Notes: generated from the sequence alone by a model not told the origin. 26,741 bases of DNA from Candidatus Cloacimonadota bacterium (GCA_021108055.1 JAIORR010000282.1:1-26741), one strand, 5' to 3'; shown: positions 16,310 to 24,597, counted from the first letter of the stretch. Translations and numbers: made by a program.

Positions 16310-17731
16310 ATGGTTGATAAAATATTAAATTTAAAACTTAAATACAAGGAAAGATACTTGGATACCGTAAGGCATAAAAGGGATTTTCACAATAAATTCT
16401 TTATTGGAAGCGATAAACATATTTTCTGGCAAATACTGGATAAAGCTTTTCCGGAGAAATATACTCTGGTTTCTAAAAGAGGTTCATCTTTCAGACTGAA
16501 ATTGCGTGAAGGAATGGAAGTTTCCATAAGGAAAAATAACCAAGAACTTAGCAGAGATGATCTGGAAAGAGCAAAATTGCTTAAAAAAAATTATCTCACA
16601 CTCGATCCTTCAACAACAGGAAAAGTTTTATTTGGAGAGAAATGGGCAATTGAATATAGTTTCTCCTCACAATATATGTATGTTCCAACTTCCGAAGAAT
16701 TGGCAATTGCAAAACAATTTGCACGATTTTCCCCACTAACTCCGCAACAAAAATTTACACGAATTTTTATATTACTTGGGATATTGGTTACAGGTGTAGG
16801 ACTGTTTATTGCAGAAAGCTTTTATGAACCTCCGGTAGTAATAGATTTTGCAGAACGTTTAAATCGAATTGAAGAGTTTGCAACTCAGGTTACACCAGAA
16901 ATTGTAGAAGAAGTTGAAGATGTTGGACCCTCTGAAACTGAACGTGGTCCGGAGGAAACTGAAGAAGATATTTCAGAACAGGTTGAACAGGCAGCAGCAA
17001 TGTCATCATCCGAATTTGAACAGGAGTTCGGTTTATCGCTGGGTTCAGGTATGCCGGGTGGTGAAGGATCTGAAGATTTTGCTAACGTTCTCCTGGAAGT
17101 TACGGAAGTAAACGAAATTGTAGCAGCAGGTACGGGAGGGCAGGGCTCAAGTCGTTCCCAACAAGCAACAAAAGGTGCGGCCGAACTTGATGTTGCCGGT
17201 TCCAGCGGCTTTAATCTTGAAGGTCTCGGAGATGGTATTGGTGACCTTGGAGGTATGGAAGAACTTAACCTTGGTGGAACAGGTGGCTTCGAAGAAGTTG
17301 ATATGGCAAGTCTCGGTGGAACTGTAGGTAACTATCAGGTAACCAAGGTAGAAAGCAAGAAACAATTTGCTGCAGTAAGAAGAAGATTTGCCGGCATTAA
17401 AATGGTTAAAGAAGCAAACATCAAGCTTGAAGAAATGACTCCTGAAGCAAAAACAGAACTGGCAAATATAGATCAGATAGTTAGTGCATATAAGCCACAG
17501 ATATCCAAGCTATTTACGGTTGAATCTATGATGATGGATATGTATGGTACTATAGAAATATCAATTATTATCAGTGGAAGCGGCACCGTTGCAGCTGTCG
17601 ATATTGATGAGGTAAAAGGAAGTTATTTCACAGAGACATTCCTGAACAAATGTCGCCAGATCGTAAAGAACTGGAAAATAAAGGTAAAAGAACCGATCGG
17701 ATATACTTTCCGAATGAAATTCTACAAATAA
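16310..17731 (+). CDS. TonB/AgmX-like single-span energy transducer
   Basis: This 473-aa protein starts at ATG 16310 (AAGGAG 5 nt upstream; an in-frame GTG two codons earlier overlaps that SD). Layout: a soluble cytoplasmic N-terminal domain (1-150), one TM (152-171, IFILLGILVTGVGLF), an acidic Glu-rich stretch (about 185-225), a Gly-rich low-complexity region (about 240-340), and a C-terminal domain (about 345-473). The C-terminal domain contains FAAVRRRFAGIKMVKEANIK, YKPQISKLFTVESMM, TIEISIIISGSGTVAAVDI and CRQIVKNWKIKV. This resembles the AgmX/PglI-type TonB-related C-terminus (x-x-G-x-V, then C-x-x-W-K). Classic TonB has a Pro-rich periplasmic arm and almost no cytoplasmic domain, so this is closer to GltJ/GltG of Myxococcus. 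It ends the cluster before a strong terminator. Confidence 0.8.
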   Translation: MVDKILNLKLKYKERYLDTVRHKRDFHNKFFIGSDKHIFWQILDKAFPEKYTLVSKRGSSFRLKLREGMEVSIRKNNQELSRDDLERAKLLKKNYLTLDPSTTGKVLFGEKWAIEYSFSSQYMYVPTSEELAIAKQFARFSPLTPQQKFTRIFILLGILVTGVGLFIAESFYEPPVVIDFAERLNRIEEFATQVTPEIVEEVEDVGPSETERGPEETEEDISEQVEQAAAMSSSEFEQEFGLSLGSGMPGGEGSEDFANVLLEVTEVNEIVAAGTGGQGSSRSQQATKGAAELDVAGSSGFNLEGLGDGIGDLGGMEELNLGGTGGFEEVDMASLGGTVGNYQVTKVESKKQFAAVRRRFAGIKMVKEANIKLEEMTPEAKTELANIDQIVSAYKPQISKLFTVESMMMDMYGTIEISIIISGSGTVAAVDIDEVKGSYFTETFLNKCRQIVKNWKIKVKEPIGYTFRMKFYK

Positions 17732-17748
17732 CCTTTTACTTAATATAC

Positions 17749-17774
17749 AGCCCTCTTAATGGAGGGCTTTTTTT
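17749..17774 (+). terminator. Intrinsic terminator of the envelope cluster
   Basis: AGCCCTC (17749-17755), a 6-nt loop (TTAATG) and GAGGGCT (17762-17768) form a perfect 7-bp stem, followed by a T-tract to 17774. It begins 17 nt after the stop of the TonB-like gene and ends 6 nt before the priA ATG. Confidence 0.92.
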
Positions 17775-17780
17775 ATACAT

Positions 17781-20171
17781 ATGAATTATTATGATATAGC
17801 TCTACCAGTTAGAATAAGCCGATCCTTTACCTACAGGACAGCAGAAGATATTTCTCATGGATGTCGTGTTCTGGTTACTTTGGGAAGCACATTTCATACT
17901 GGTATTGTTATAGAAAAAAACGAACATATCGATCCCGAATTGAAGTATAAGGATATCCTTGATGTTATTGATGAAAAACCCAAAATATCAGAGAACCTGC
18001 TGAATCTGGCAAAATGGATAAGTAACTACTATCAATGCAGTTTAGGTCTGACCCTTTCAGCTATGCTTCCTTCGGCTTTCAATATTCAAATTCAAAGACA
18101 GGTTAGAAAAATATCTGACGAACATAGTAATGAAAACGACCAAACACCCGAGATAATATTAAAAAAAATTAACAGTATTAACTGGGAAGATATTCCAAAG
18201 CTGAAAAATAAATTAGAACTGAAAACATCATTATTCAATTTCTGGCTGGAAAAATTAGAGAATTCAGGAATTATCGAAATTAAACGAACTTATGATGAAA
18301 AGATCAAAAAGAAGATAGCTAATTTTATTATACTCAATCCATTAGATAAACTTCCTGAACTTACACCAAAACAAACTGAAGCCTTTAAAAAATTACAGGA
18401 AAAAGGGAATGATATTGCTCTCTCGGAAATAGTAAATGATGTCAGTCGATCTGTTCTTAAAGCTATCGAAAATAAAGGACTTCTGAGAATCGAACCCAGA
18501 GAAGTTCAAACAAAAAATACCTTTCTTCCTGATAAAAGAACTTTTAAGAAAATAAAACATACTGAAGAACAAAAAAGTGTAATTGATGAAATAAAACCGT
18601 TCATAACCAGAAAAGTATTCCAGACTTTCCTGCTTTTTGGAATTACCGGTAGCGGCAAAACCGAAGTCTATATTCAGGTGATAAAAAAATGTAGAGATGC
18701 AGAAAAAACTGCCCTGATGCTTGTTCCCGAGATATCTTTAACTCCACAGATGGTAGAGCGGTTCTTCAATGCGTTCGGTGAAGATATTGCAATTCTTCAC
18801 AGCCACCTGAACGACCGTGAAAGATGGGAACAATGGAACAAAATAAACTCCGGTGAAAGTAAAATCGTGATAGGAGCCAGAAGCGCAATTTTTGCCCCGC
18901 TGGATAATATCGGGATCATCATCGTGGATGAAGAGCACGAAACTTCCTACAAACAGGATAAAACTCCTCGTTATAACGGCAGAGACATCGCCATTGTCAG
19001 GGCAAAGATGTCAAATGCAGTAGTGATATTGGGAACTGCCACTCCTTCCTTGGAAAGCTGGCAGAATGTACAAACAGGAAAATACAATCTGCTGAAATTA
19101 ACAAAGCGTCCGCTTTCGTATGAACTTCCTTCCGTTCGGATAATCGATATGCGAAAAGAAAAAGATCACAAACAACTTCTATCGTTTGCTTTAAAAGAAA
19201 AAATAGAAAAGAAATTAAAAGCAAAGGAACAGATAATTCTTTTTCAAAACCGGAGAGGACACTCTTCGTTCGTGCAATGTATTTCCTGTGGTAAACTCTT
19301 TGAATGTCCGAATTGTGAGATCAGTATGAACTTTCACAGCAGAACCCAGCAATTGATCTGTCATTATTGCGGACACACGATAGATATGCCTCGCAAATGC
19401 CCGGATTGCGGAAATTATATGTTCAATTTCGGTGCTGCAGGAACGCAGCAGATCGAAAAGCAATTGCAGATCATTTTTCCAACTGCACGGATACTCAGAA
19501 TGGATTCTGATTCTGCCAGGAAAAAGGAAAGCTATGAATCTATGTTCCAGCGAATGAGGAACGGGAATATCGATATTCTTCTGGGAACCCAGATGATCGC
19601 CAAAGGTCTGGATTTTGCAAATGTAACTCTGGTGGGAGTAATATCTGCTGATATTGGTTTAAACATTCCCGATTTTCGAGCTGCAGAAAGAACTTTTCAA
19701 CTGTTAACGCAAGTTGCAGGAAGGTCGGGCAGGGGTGAAAAAGCGGGAGAGGTTATAATTCAAACTTACAATCCCGATCATTTTGCCATTACCTGTGCTA
19801 CAAAGCAGGATTTCGAATCGTTTGCAAAAATTGAACTGGGGCTTCGGAAAGCTCTGAAATATCCGCCATCCTTCCGGATTGCTCGATTTCTATTTTCACA
19901 TAAAGATTTAAAATATCTGAGGACTCAGGTATTTAAAAATAATAATATTATAGAAGAATTAAAAAACCATTTTGAACCAAAAACATTTAAGGTTCTGGGT
20001 ATTGTTCAAGCTCCTCTGGTGAAGATCCAGAATAGTTATCGTTTTCATCTCATCATTAAAGCAGATTCCATAAAGGTGCTGTCCGCTGCGGTCAGCTACC
20101 TGCAGAAGAACCTGAAGCTTGGCAGTACGATCAAGCAGGTAATCGATATCGATCCGTATGGATTGTTGTAA
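17781..20171 (+). CDS. priA: Primosomal protein N' (replication restart helicase)
   Basis: PriA (796 aa) reloads the replisome at stalled forks as a 3'-5' helicase. Seen here: the 3'-end-binding N-terminus (ALPVRISRSFTY, GCRVLVTLG), Walker A GITGSGKT at 287-294, DEEH at 383-386, eight zinc-binding Cys (500, 503, 509, 512, 527, 530, 540, 543) in four CxxC pairs, and the helicase C-half (GTQMIAKGLDF, QVAGRSGRG). All key residues are intact and length is normal. The ATG at 17781 is the only start that keeps the N-terminal domain, yet it has no Shine-Dalgarno sequence and lies 6 nt beyond a terminator T-tract. Expression must come from readthrough, a start inside the hairpin, or a nearly leaderless message. 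Confidence 0.97.
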   Translation: MNYYDIALPVRISRSFTYRTAEDISHGCRVLVTLGSTFHTGIVIEKNEHIDPELKYKDILDVIDEKPKISENLLNLAKWISNYYQCSLGLTLSAMLPSAFNIQIQRQVRKISDEHSNENDQTPEIILKKINSINWEDIPKLKNKLELKTSLFNFWLEKLENSGIIEIKRTYDEKIKKKIANFIILNPLDKLPELTPKQTEAFKKLQEKGNDIALSEIVNDVSRSVLKAIENKGLLRIEPREVQTKNTFLPDKRTFKKIKHTEEQKSVIDEIKPFITRKVFQTFLLFGITGSGKTEVYIQVIKKCRDAEKTALMLVPEISLTPQMVERFFNAFGEDIAILHSHLNDRERWEQWNKINSGESKIVIGARSAIFAPLDNIGIIIVDEEHETSYKQDKTPRYNGRDIAIVRAKMSNAVVILGTATPSLESWQNVQTGKYNLLKLTKRPLSYELPSVRIIDMRKEKDHKQLLSFALKEKIEKKLKAKEQIILFQNRRGHSSFVQCISCGKLFECPNCEISMNFHSRTQQLICHYCGHTIDMPRKCPDCGNYMFNFGAAGTQQIEKQLQIIFPTARILRMDSDSARKKESYESMFQRMRNGNIDILLGTQMIAKGLDFANVTLVGVISADIGLNIPDFRAAERTFQLLTQVAGRSGRGEKAGEVIIQTYNPDHFAITCATKQDFESFAKIELGLRKALKYPPSFRIARFLFSHKDLKYLRTQVFKNNNIIEELKNHFEPKTFKVLGIVQAPLVKIQNSYRFHLIIKADSIKVLSAAVSYLQKNLKLGSTIKQVIDIDPYGLL

Positions 20172-20350
20172 ATTTCCAAACTCGATCTGGTAATACCTGA
20201 GGTTTACAAGCCATTGGTTTGAAGATAAACAGTTCAAATTACTTTTTCAACGATATGTAAAACTTAGAAACCTTTAATTTGTTTGACTTAAAAAAGATGA
20301 TAGAAAAACTTGTAAATTGAAAATATGTGAAGTTATATGTAGGAGGAATT

Positions 20351-21496
20351 ATGGATTATTTCTTAACAGAAGACCAATTGGAAATAAAGGAAATAGCTCG
20401 CAAAGTTGCTGAAGAAAAGATCAAACCTGTTCGAGCAAAATATGATGAAGAAAACGAATTTCCATGGGAGATCGTAGAAGTTTTTCGGCAGACAGACCTA
20501 TTTGCTGTTCTAATACCCGAAGAATATGACGGTATCAGCGGAAAGGTTACGGATGTCGCTATCGTTACGGAAGAGTTAAGCCGTGTTTGCGGTGGTATCG
20601 GTCTTGCTCTGGGTGGAACGGGCTTGGGGATCTATCCTATTCTGATATCCGGAAACGAAGAACAGAAACAGAAATATTTACCTCAGATAGCCAACGGAGA
20701 GAAACTGGCAGCTTTTGCACTTACAGAGGCAAATGCCGGTTCTGATGCTGGCGGGCTGGAAACAACTGCTGTAAAAGATGGAGATTTTTATGTTCTGAAC
20801 GGAACCAAACAATGGATAACAAACGGTGGTGAAGCTGAGATCTATACAGTTTTTGCTCTTACAGATAAATCTAAAGGTGCACGTGGCGCTTCCTGTTTTA
20901 TAGTAGAAAAAGGTACGGAAGGTTTTTCTTTCGGAAAGAAAGAAAATAAAATGGGAATCCGCGGATCTGCAACAAGAGAATTGATCTTCGATAATTGTCG
21001 CATTCCCAAAGAAAATCTTATAGGACGTGAAGGGAACGGATTCATGATAGCTATGAAAACTTTGGATAAATCCCGTCCGATGGTGGCATCACAAGCTGTG
21101 GGAATAGCACAGGGAGCTTATGAAGAAGCTGTGAAATATTCCAAGGAAAGACATCAATTCGGGAAGCCGATATCATCTTTCCAGGCAGTTCAATTTATGC
21201 TGGCAGACATGGCAACTCAGATCGAAGCTGCAAGAGCACTTGTAAGGGCTACTGCCCGTATGATGGATGCCGGCGCAAAACGTTTTGCAAAAGAATCTGC
21301 GATGTGCAAGGTCTTTGCTTCCGATATGGCAATGAAAGTTACCACAGATGCTGTTCAGATCCTGGGCGGATACGGATATATGAAAGAATACCCGGTCGAA
21401 AAAATGATGCGGGATGCTAAAATAACCCAGATATATGAAGGAACGAACCAGATCCAGAGATCGGTCATTGCTTCCAACCTGCTTAAAGAATTTTAA
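20351..21496 (+). CDS. Acyl-CoA dehydrogenase
   Basis: This FAD enzyme (381 aa) oxidises acyl-CoA to enoyl-CoA and passes electrons to ETF. The start ATG 20351 has AGGAGG 4 nt upstream; a GTG 24 nt earlier is in frame but lacks an SD. Motifs run in family order: AFALTEANAGSDAGG, TKQWITNGG, MGIRGSATRELIFDNCRIP, FGKPISSFQAVQFMLADM, VQILGGYGYMKEYPVE, and YEGTNQIQRS with E363 as the likely catalytic base (short/medium-chain type). Length is typical. Chain-length preference (butyryl-CoA or other) cannot be read. A TTGACT at 20283-20288 may be its -35. No ETF genes are near; instead queH and panB follow at 51 and 45 nt, so this looks like a mixed housekeeping unit. Confidence 0.95.
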   Translation: MDYFLTEDQLEIKEIARKVAEEKIKPVRAKYDEENEFPWEIVEVFRQTDLFAVLIPEEYDGISGKVTDVAIVTEELSRVCGGIGLALGGTGLGIYPILISGNEEQKQKYLPQIANGEKLAAFALTEANAGSDAGGLETTAVKDGDFYVLNGTKQWITNGGEAEIYTVFALTDKSKGARGASCFIVEKGTEGFSFGKKENKMGIRGSATRELIFDNCRIPKENLIGREGNGFMIAMKTLDKSRPMVASQAVGIAQGAYEEAVKYSKERHQFGKPISSFQAVQFMLADMATQIEAARALVRATARMMDAGAKRFAKESAMCKVFASDMAMKVTTDAVQILGGYGYMKEYPVEKMMRDAKITQIYEGTNQIQRSVIASNLLKEF

Positions 21497-21514
21497 TAAA
21501 TTAACGGTAATATT

Positions 21515-21540
21515 AGGAATTTTCCTGTTCTATAGCAGGA
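21515..21540 (+). promoter_or_regulatory. Alternative short hairpins over the queH ribosome binding site
   Basis: AGGA (21515-21518) can pair with TCCT (21523-21526). The same segment, TCCTG (21523-21527), can instead pair with CAGGA (21536-21540), which is the queH Shine-Dalgarno. The two pairings exclude each other. Stems are only 4-5 bp, so regulation is speculative. Confidence 0.2.
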
Positions 21541-21547
21541 GAATAAG

Positions 21548-22081
21548 ATGAAAATACTCGTTCATATTTGTTGTGCACCATGTTTTATCGCACCTTATTT
21601 TCATTTGAAACAAGAAGGATTCGATATCCATGGCTTCTGGTTCAATCCGAATATTCATCCTTACCAGGAATATCAAAAAAGACTGGAAACCCTGCAGGAA
21701 CTTACAGAAAAAGAAGATATTCGGATGATCTATAAAGATGAATATAACCTGGATGATTTCCTGCAGAAAACTGCTTTCAGAGAAAATGAACGATGCGGAA
21801 GTTGTTATTATGATCGTTTGAAATATGCCGCTATCGTTGCAAAAAAAGGAAATTTTGATCTTTTCACGACCACGCTTCTTTACAGCAAATTTCAGAAACA
21901 TGATATGATAAGAGAGATCGGAGAATCGCTGGGAGAGGAATACGGAATAAAATTCTTTTACCGGGATTTCCGGCAATATTGGAAAGAAGGGATCAGACTT
22001 TCCAAAGAATTGGGAATGTATCGTCAGCAATATTGCGGATGTATCTATAGTGAGAGAGACAGGTATTTAGGAAAGAATTAA
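21548..22081 (+). CDS. queH: Epoxyqueuosine reductase QueH
   Basis: QueH (DUF208 family, 177 aa) carries out the last step of queuosine synthesis in tRNA, reducing epoxyqueuosine; it is unrelated to QueG. The family Cys pattern is complete: HICCAPC (C8, C9, C12), ERCGSC (C83, C86) and YCGC (C163, C165), with FWFNPNIHPYQEYQKR, FTTTLLYSKFQKHD and YRQQYCGC between them. Some of these Cys hold an Fe-S cluster in characterised QueH. Length is near the family norm. AGGAG lies 6 nt before the ATG. It lies between the acyl-CoA dehydrogenase and panB genes on one strand. No other queuosine genes are in the window, so precursor synthesis or salvage must be encoded elsewhere. Confidence 0.95.
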   Translation: MKILVHICCAPCFIAPYFHLKQEGFDIHGFWFNPNIHPYQEYQKRLETLQELTEKEDIRMIYKDEYNLDDFLQKTAFRENERCGSCYYDRLKYAAIVAKKGNFDLFTTTLLYSKFQKHDMIREIGESLGEEYGIKFFYRDFRQYWKEGIRLSKELGMYRQQYCGCIYSERDRYLGKN

Positions 22082-22126
22082 CGTGTGGTTCAAGTTGCAA
22101 AATTGAATCAAATTTTCGAGGAAACA

Positions 22127-22936
22127 ATGAACAATATTCGAACCTTTAAAAAGATGAAGCGGAAGAACGAGAAGATCGTGATGCTTACGGCATACGACTA
22201 TCCTTCCGGTAAATATGCGGAAGCTGCAAATGTGGATATTATCCTCGTGGGGGATAGCCTGGGAATGGTCGTTTTGGGATATAATGATACATTAAATGTA
22301 ACCCTGGATGATATTATCTATCACACAAGAGCAGTAAGACGCGGTGCAAAAGATACTTTTATCGTTGCAGATATGCCGTTCATGACATACCACATCACTC
22401 CGGAAGAGACAAAAGAAAACGCTGCAGCCCTTATTGTGGAAGGCGGAGCAAATGCAGTTAAACTCGAAGGTGGGAAACCAGGCAGGATAGAAGCTATTAA
22501 AGCCATTATAGAGTGTGAAATTCCAGTGATCGCTCATCTCGGTTTAACTCCTCAATCTATTCATTCATTCGGCGGTTTCTCAGTTCAGGGCAGGAAGGAA
22601 ATAGATCATAAAAGAATATTGGGTCAGGCAAAGGAGATCGAAAAAGCCGGAGCATTTATGCTGGTGCTGGAAGGTATTCCCGAAAAACTGGGAAAAGAAA
22701 TAACAGAGCAATTATCTATTCCAACTATTGGAATTGGTGCTGGAAGATTTACCGACGGACAGGTTCTTGTTTATCACGATATCCTGGGAATGACAGATTT
22801 CAAACCAAAATTTGTAAAAACATATATAGACCTCAGCAGTGTCATTCCAAAAGCAATTAAAGAATATTCCAATGAAGTTAAAAAGGAAAAATTTCCAAAA
22901 GAAGAAAACGTTTATGAACCGATTAAATCATTATAA
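22127..22936 (+). CDS. panB: 3-methyl-2-oxobutanoate hydroxymethyltransferase
   Basis: PanB transfers a hydroxymethyl group from methylene-tetrahydrofolate to alpha-ketoisovalerate, the first committed step of pantothenate/CoA synthesis. The ATG at 22127 was chosen because GAGGA lies 4 nt upstream and the family N-terminus (FKKMKRKNEKIVMLTAYDY) follows; an in-frame GTG 42 nt earlier has no support. The product is 269 aa, a normal length. Mg ligands fit at D43 (VGDSLG), D82 (VADMPF) and E114 (VKLEGG). HLGLTPQSIHSFGGF and GIGAGRFTDGQVLVYHD are diagnostic. Pantothenate partners panC and panD are not adjacent. Confidence 0.97.
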   Translation: MNNIRTFKKMKRKNEKIVMLTAYDYPSGKYAEAANVDIILVGDSLGMVVLGYNDTLNVTLDDIIYHTRAVRRGAKDTFIVADMPFMTYHITPEETKENAAALIVEGGANAVKLEGGKPGRIEAIKAIIECEIPVIAHLGLTPQSIHSFGGFSVQGRKEIDHKRILGQAKEIEKAGAFMLVLEGIPEKLGKEITEQLSIPTIGIGAGRFTDGQVLVYHDILGMTDFKPKFVKTYIDLSSVIPKAIKEYSNEVKKEKFPKEENVYEPIKSL

Positions 22937-22958
22937 AATATAATATAACAGGAAGTTA

Positions 22959-23012
22959 ATGATGTCAGAGAGAATGAAAATAGTAACCCATAGCTGGAGG
23001 AAAAAACTGTAA
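22959..23012 (+). CDS. Possible 17-residue leader or stray small ORF before porX
   Basis: ATG ATG TCA ... CTG TAA gives MMSERMKIVTHSWRKKL, with AGGAAG 5 nt upstream, the spacing of a real RBS. It lies between panB and the porX-like gene, directly ahead of two A/T hairpins. It could be a leader peptide, a remnant, or chance. I recognise no family. Confidence 0.2.
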   Translation: MMSERMKIVTHSWRKKL

Positions 23013-23055
23013 AACAGACTTGTTTTTTATTTTCAAGAAAATAATTATTTGGGGG
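23011..23055 (+). promoter_or_regulatory. Tandem A/T hairpins and RBS in the porX-like leader
   Basis: AAAACA-GACT-TGTTTT (23011-23026), followed by more T, is a weak terminator-like hairpin. It is followed by TTATTTTC-AA-GAAAATAA (23027-23044), an 8-bp inverted repeat. The SD GGGGG (23051-23055) follows 6 nt later and decides the ATG at 23061. The hairpins could attenuate readthrough from panB, but are weak. Confidence 0.3.
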
Positions 23056-23060
23056 TTATT

Positions 23061-23939
23061 ATGAATCAATTACAAATCTTGTGGGTCGATGATGAGATGG
23101 AACATCTGAAGCCTTTCGTTCTTTTCCTCATGGAAAGAGGTTATACCGTAGAAACAGTATCGAATGGATCTGATGCGATAGATTCTGTTCTGAATAAGAA
23201 GTATGATCTGGTCCTTCTCGATGAAATGATGCCGGGCATCGATGGACTTACAACCCTGAAAGAGATAAAAAAGATCAATTCGGAAATTCCGGTAATTATG
23301 GTCACCAAAAGCGAAGAAGAAGGTTTAATGGAAGATGCCATTGCCGGACAAATCGCAGACTACCTGATCAAGCCTGTTAATCCCAATCAGATAATCATGG
23401 CAATAAAAAAGATCTTCGAGGCTGATGAGATCAGGAAGAACAGAACAGGTGAGGAGTATGCCCGGTTTTCTGCAGACTTGAACAGGAAATTATTTTCTTC
23501 TCCAAATGCAGAAGAATGGACAGATATTTACAAAGATATATGTAAATGGGATACATATCTCGATAAAATAAATGATGCAACTTTAACCCAAATGCACTTC
23601 CTGGAAAAGCATAATTGCAATGCTGAATTTTGCAATTATATTGCTGATGTTTATAAAAGTTGGTTGGAAACCGATGATAGACCTTTCTTATCGTTCGATG
23701 TGATTTCAGAGTTTCTGATACCTCAATTAAAAAGTAGTAAACCGGTTTATTTCCTGGTGCTGGATTGCATGCGGTTGGATCAGTATTATGCTATCGAACC
23801 GTTCTTAAAAGAAATGTTTGATGTTGAATTAGATTTGTATTATTCGATTTTACCTACTGCTACGCCATATTCGAGGAATTCGATCTTCAGCGGATTACTT
23901 CCTCTGGAAATTTCAAAAAGCTTTCCGGAATACCGATAG
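23061..23939 (+). pseudogene. porX: PorX-like response regulator/PglZ protein, N-terminal part (frameshifted)
   Basis: This frame encodes 292 residues. The REC domain covers about 1-120: D10/D11, phospho-acceptor D54 (LVLLDEMMPG), T82 and K104 (YLIKP). After a helical linker the PglZ (alkaline-phosphatase-superfamily) domain starts: YFLVLDCMRLDQYY with metal-ligand D235, and SILPTATPYSRNSIFSGLLPLEI with T266 or T268 as the likely nucleophile. This order matches PorX, which in Bacteroidetes works with PorY and SigP in type IX secretion control and has oligonucleotide phosphodiesterase activity. The frame stops at TAG 23937-23939 in the middle of the PglZ domain; the rest continues one frame on. 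Taken together, removal of one base would give 511 residues, the PorX size. Start ATG 23061 follows GGGGG by 5 nt. Confidence 0.85.
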
Positions 23940-23940
23940 C
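23926..23940 (+). other. Frameshift point in the porX-like gene
   Basis: The first frame ends CCG GAA TAC CGA TAG. Skipping one C of the CC at 23933-23934 gives TAC GAT AGC AGC CGG AAT CGT AAT GAA, which continues without a stop into the PglZ C-terminal half. The shift is therefore +1 within a few codons of the TAG. A base-calling or assembly error in the CC, a real mutation, or a programmed slip at CGA before a stop are all possible; the first two are more likely. Confidence 0.7.
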
Positions 23941-23979
23941 AGCCGGAATCGTAATGAACATCAACTTCTGGATGCTCAT

Positions 23980-24597
23980 ATGAGCGATCTCGGTTATGAT
24001 CTGGAAAAAAGTAAATATATAAAAATATTTAATATCGACGAAGGAAATTATGTTCTGCGAAAAATTGATTCATGGAAAAACGAAAAACTGATCGTTATGG
24101 TTTATAACTTCCTTGACCTGCTTGCACACCACCGTTCAAAAAGCCCGATATTGAAAGAAGCAATACCGGATGAAGAAGCATTGCGGGCATTTACAAAACA
24201 TTGGTTTCTGCATTCAAGTCTGTATGAAGCTCTAAAGATGATCAAAAAGCAGGATGCAACGGTAGTTATTACCACAGATCACGGTTCGATCAGAGTTAAT
24301 CGAGCCAGCCAGATTGTTGGCGATAAGCAGATCACAACGACAGTTCGGTATAAACAGGGAAAGAACTTGACCAGCAATAAGAAACATACTTTGCATATAA
24401 AAAATCCCAAAGAATACGGTCTTCCCCAAATGAGTGTTGTAGATAATTATGCACTGGCAAAGGACGATTATTATTTTGTTTACCCAAATTCATTCCATCA
24501 ATATATGAAACAGTTCAATGGTACTTTCCAGCATGGCGGCATTTCTATGGAAGAGATGATACTGCCACTTGCTGTTTGCAAACCGAAAAAGTCTTGA
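23980..24597 (+). pseudogene. porX: PorX-like protein, C-terminal PglZ part (frameshifted)
   Basis: This frame gives 205 residues from ATG 23980, but homology-like sequence in the same frame reaches back to about 23935 (SSRNRNEHQLLDAH), so the ATG is not a natural start and it has no SD. The segment has YNFLDLLAHHRSKS, AFTKHWFLHSSLYEAL, VVITTDHGSIRV (metal ligands D and H), a GDKQITTTVRYKQGKNL stretch and FQHGGISMEEMILPLAV (metal ligand H). These are the second half of the PglZ active site in PorX. All catalytic residues are kept across the two halves, which argues against an old pseudogene. It is followed 49 nt later by tsaE. Confidence 0.8.

Noticed and set aside
20172..20350. FadR-type operator before the acyl-CoA dehydrogenase, linking it to the TetR gene
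   Set aside because: No TGA-n-TGA...TCA-n-TCA palindrome is visible in this gap.
21497..21547. preQ1 riboswitch before queH
   Set aside because: The C-rich hairpin loop and A-rich tail of the preQ1-I class are absent; only short simple stems are present.
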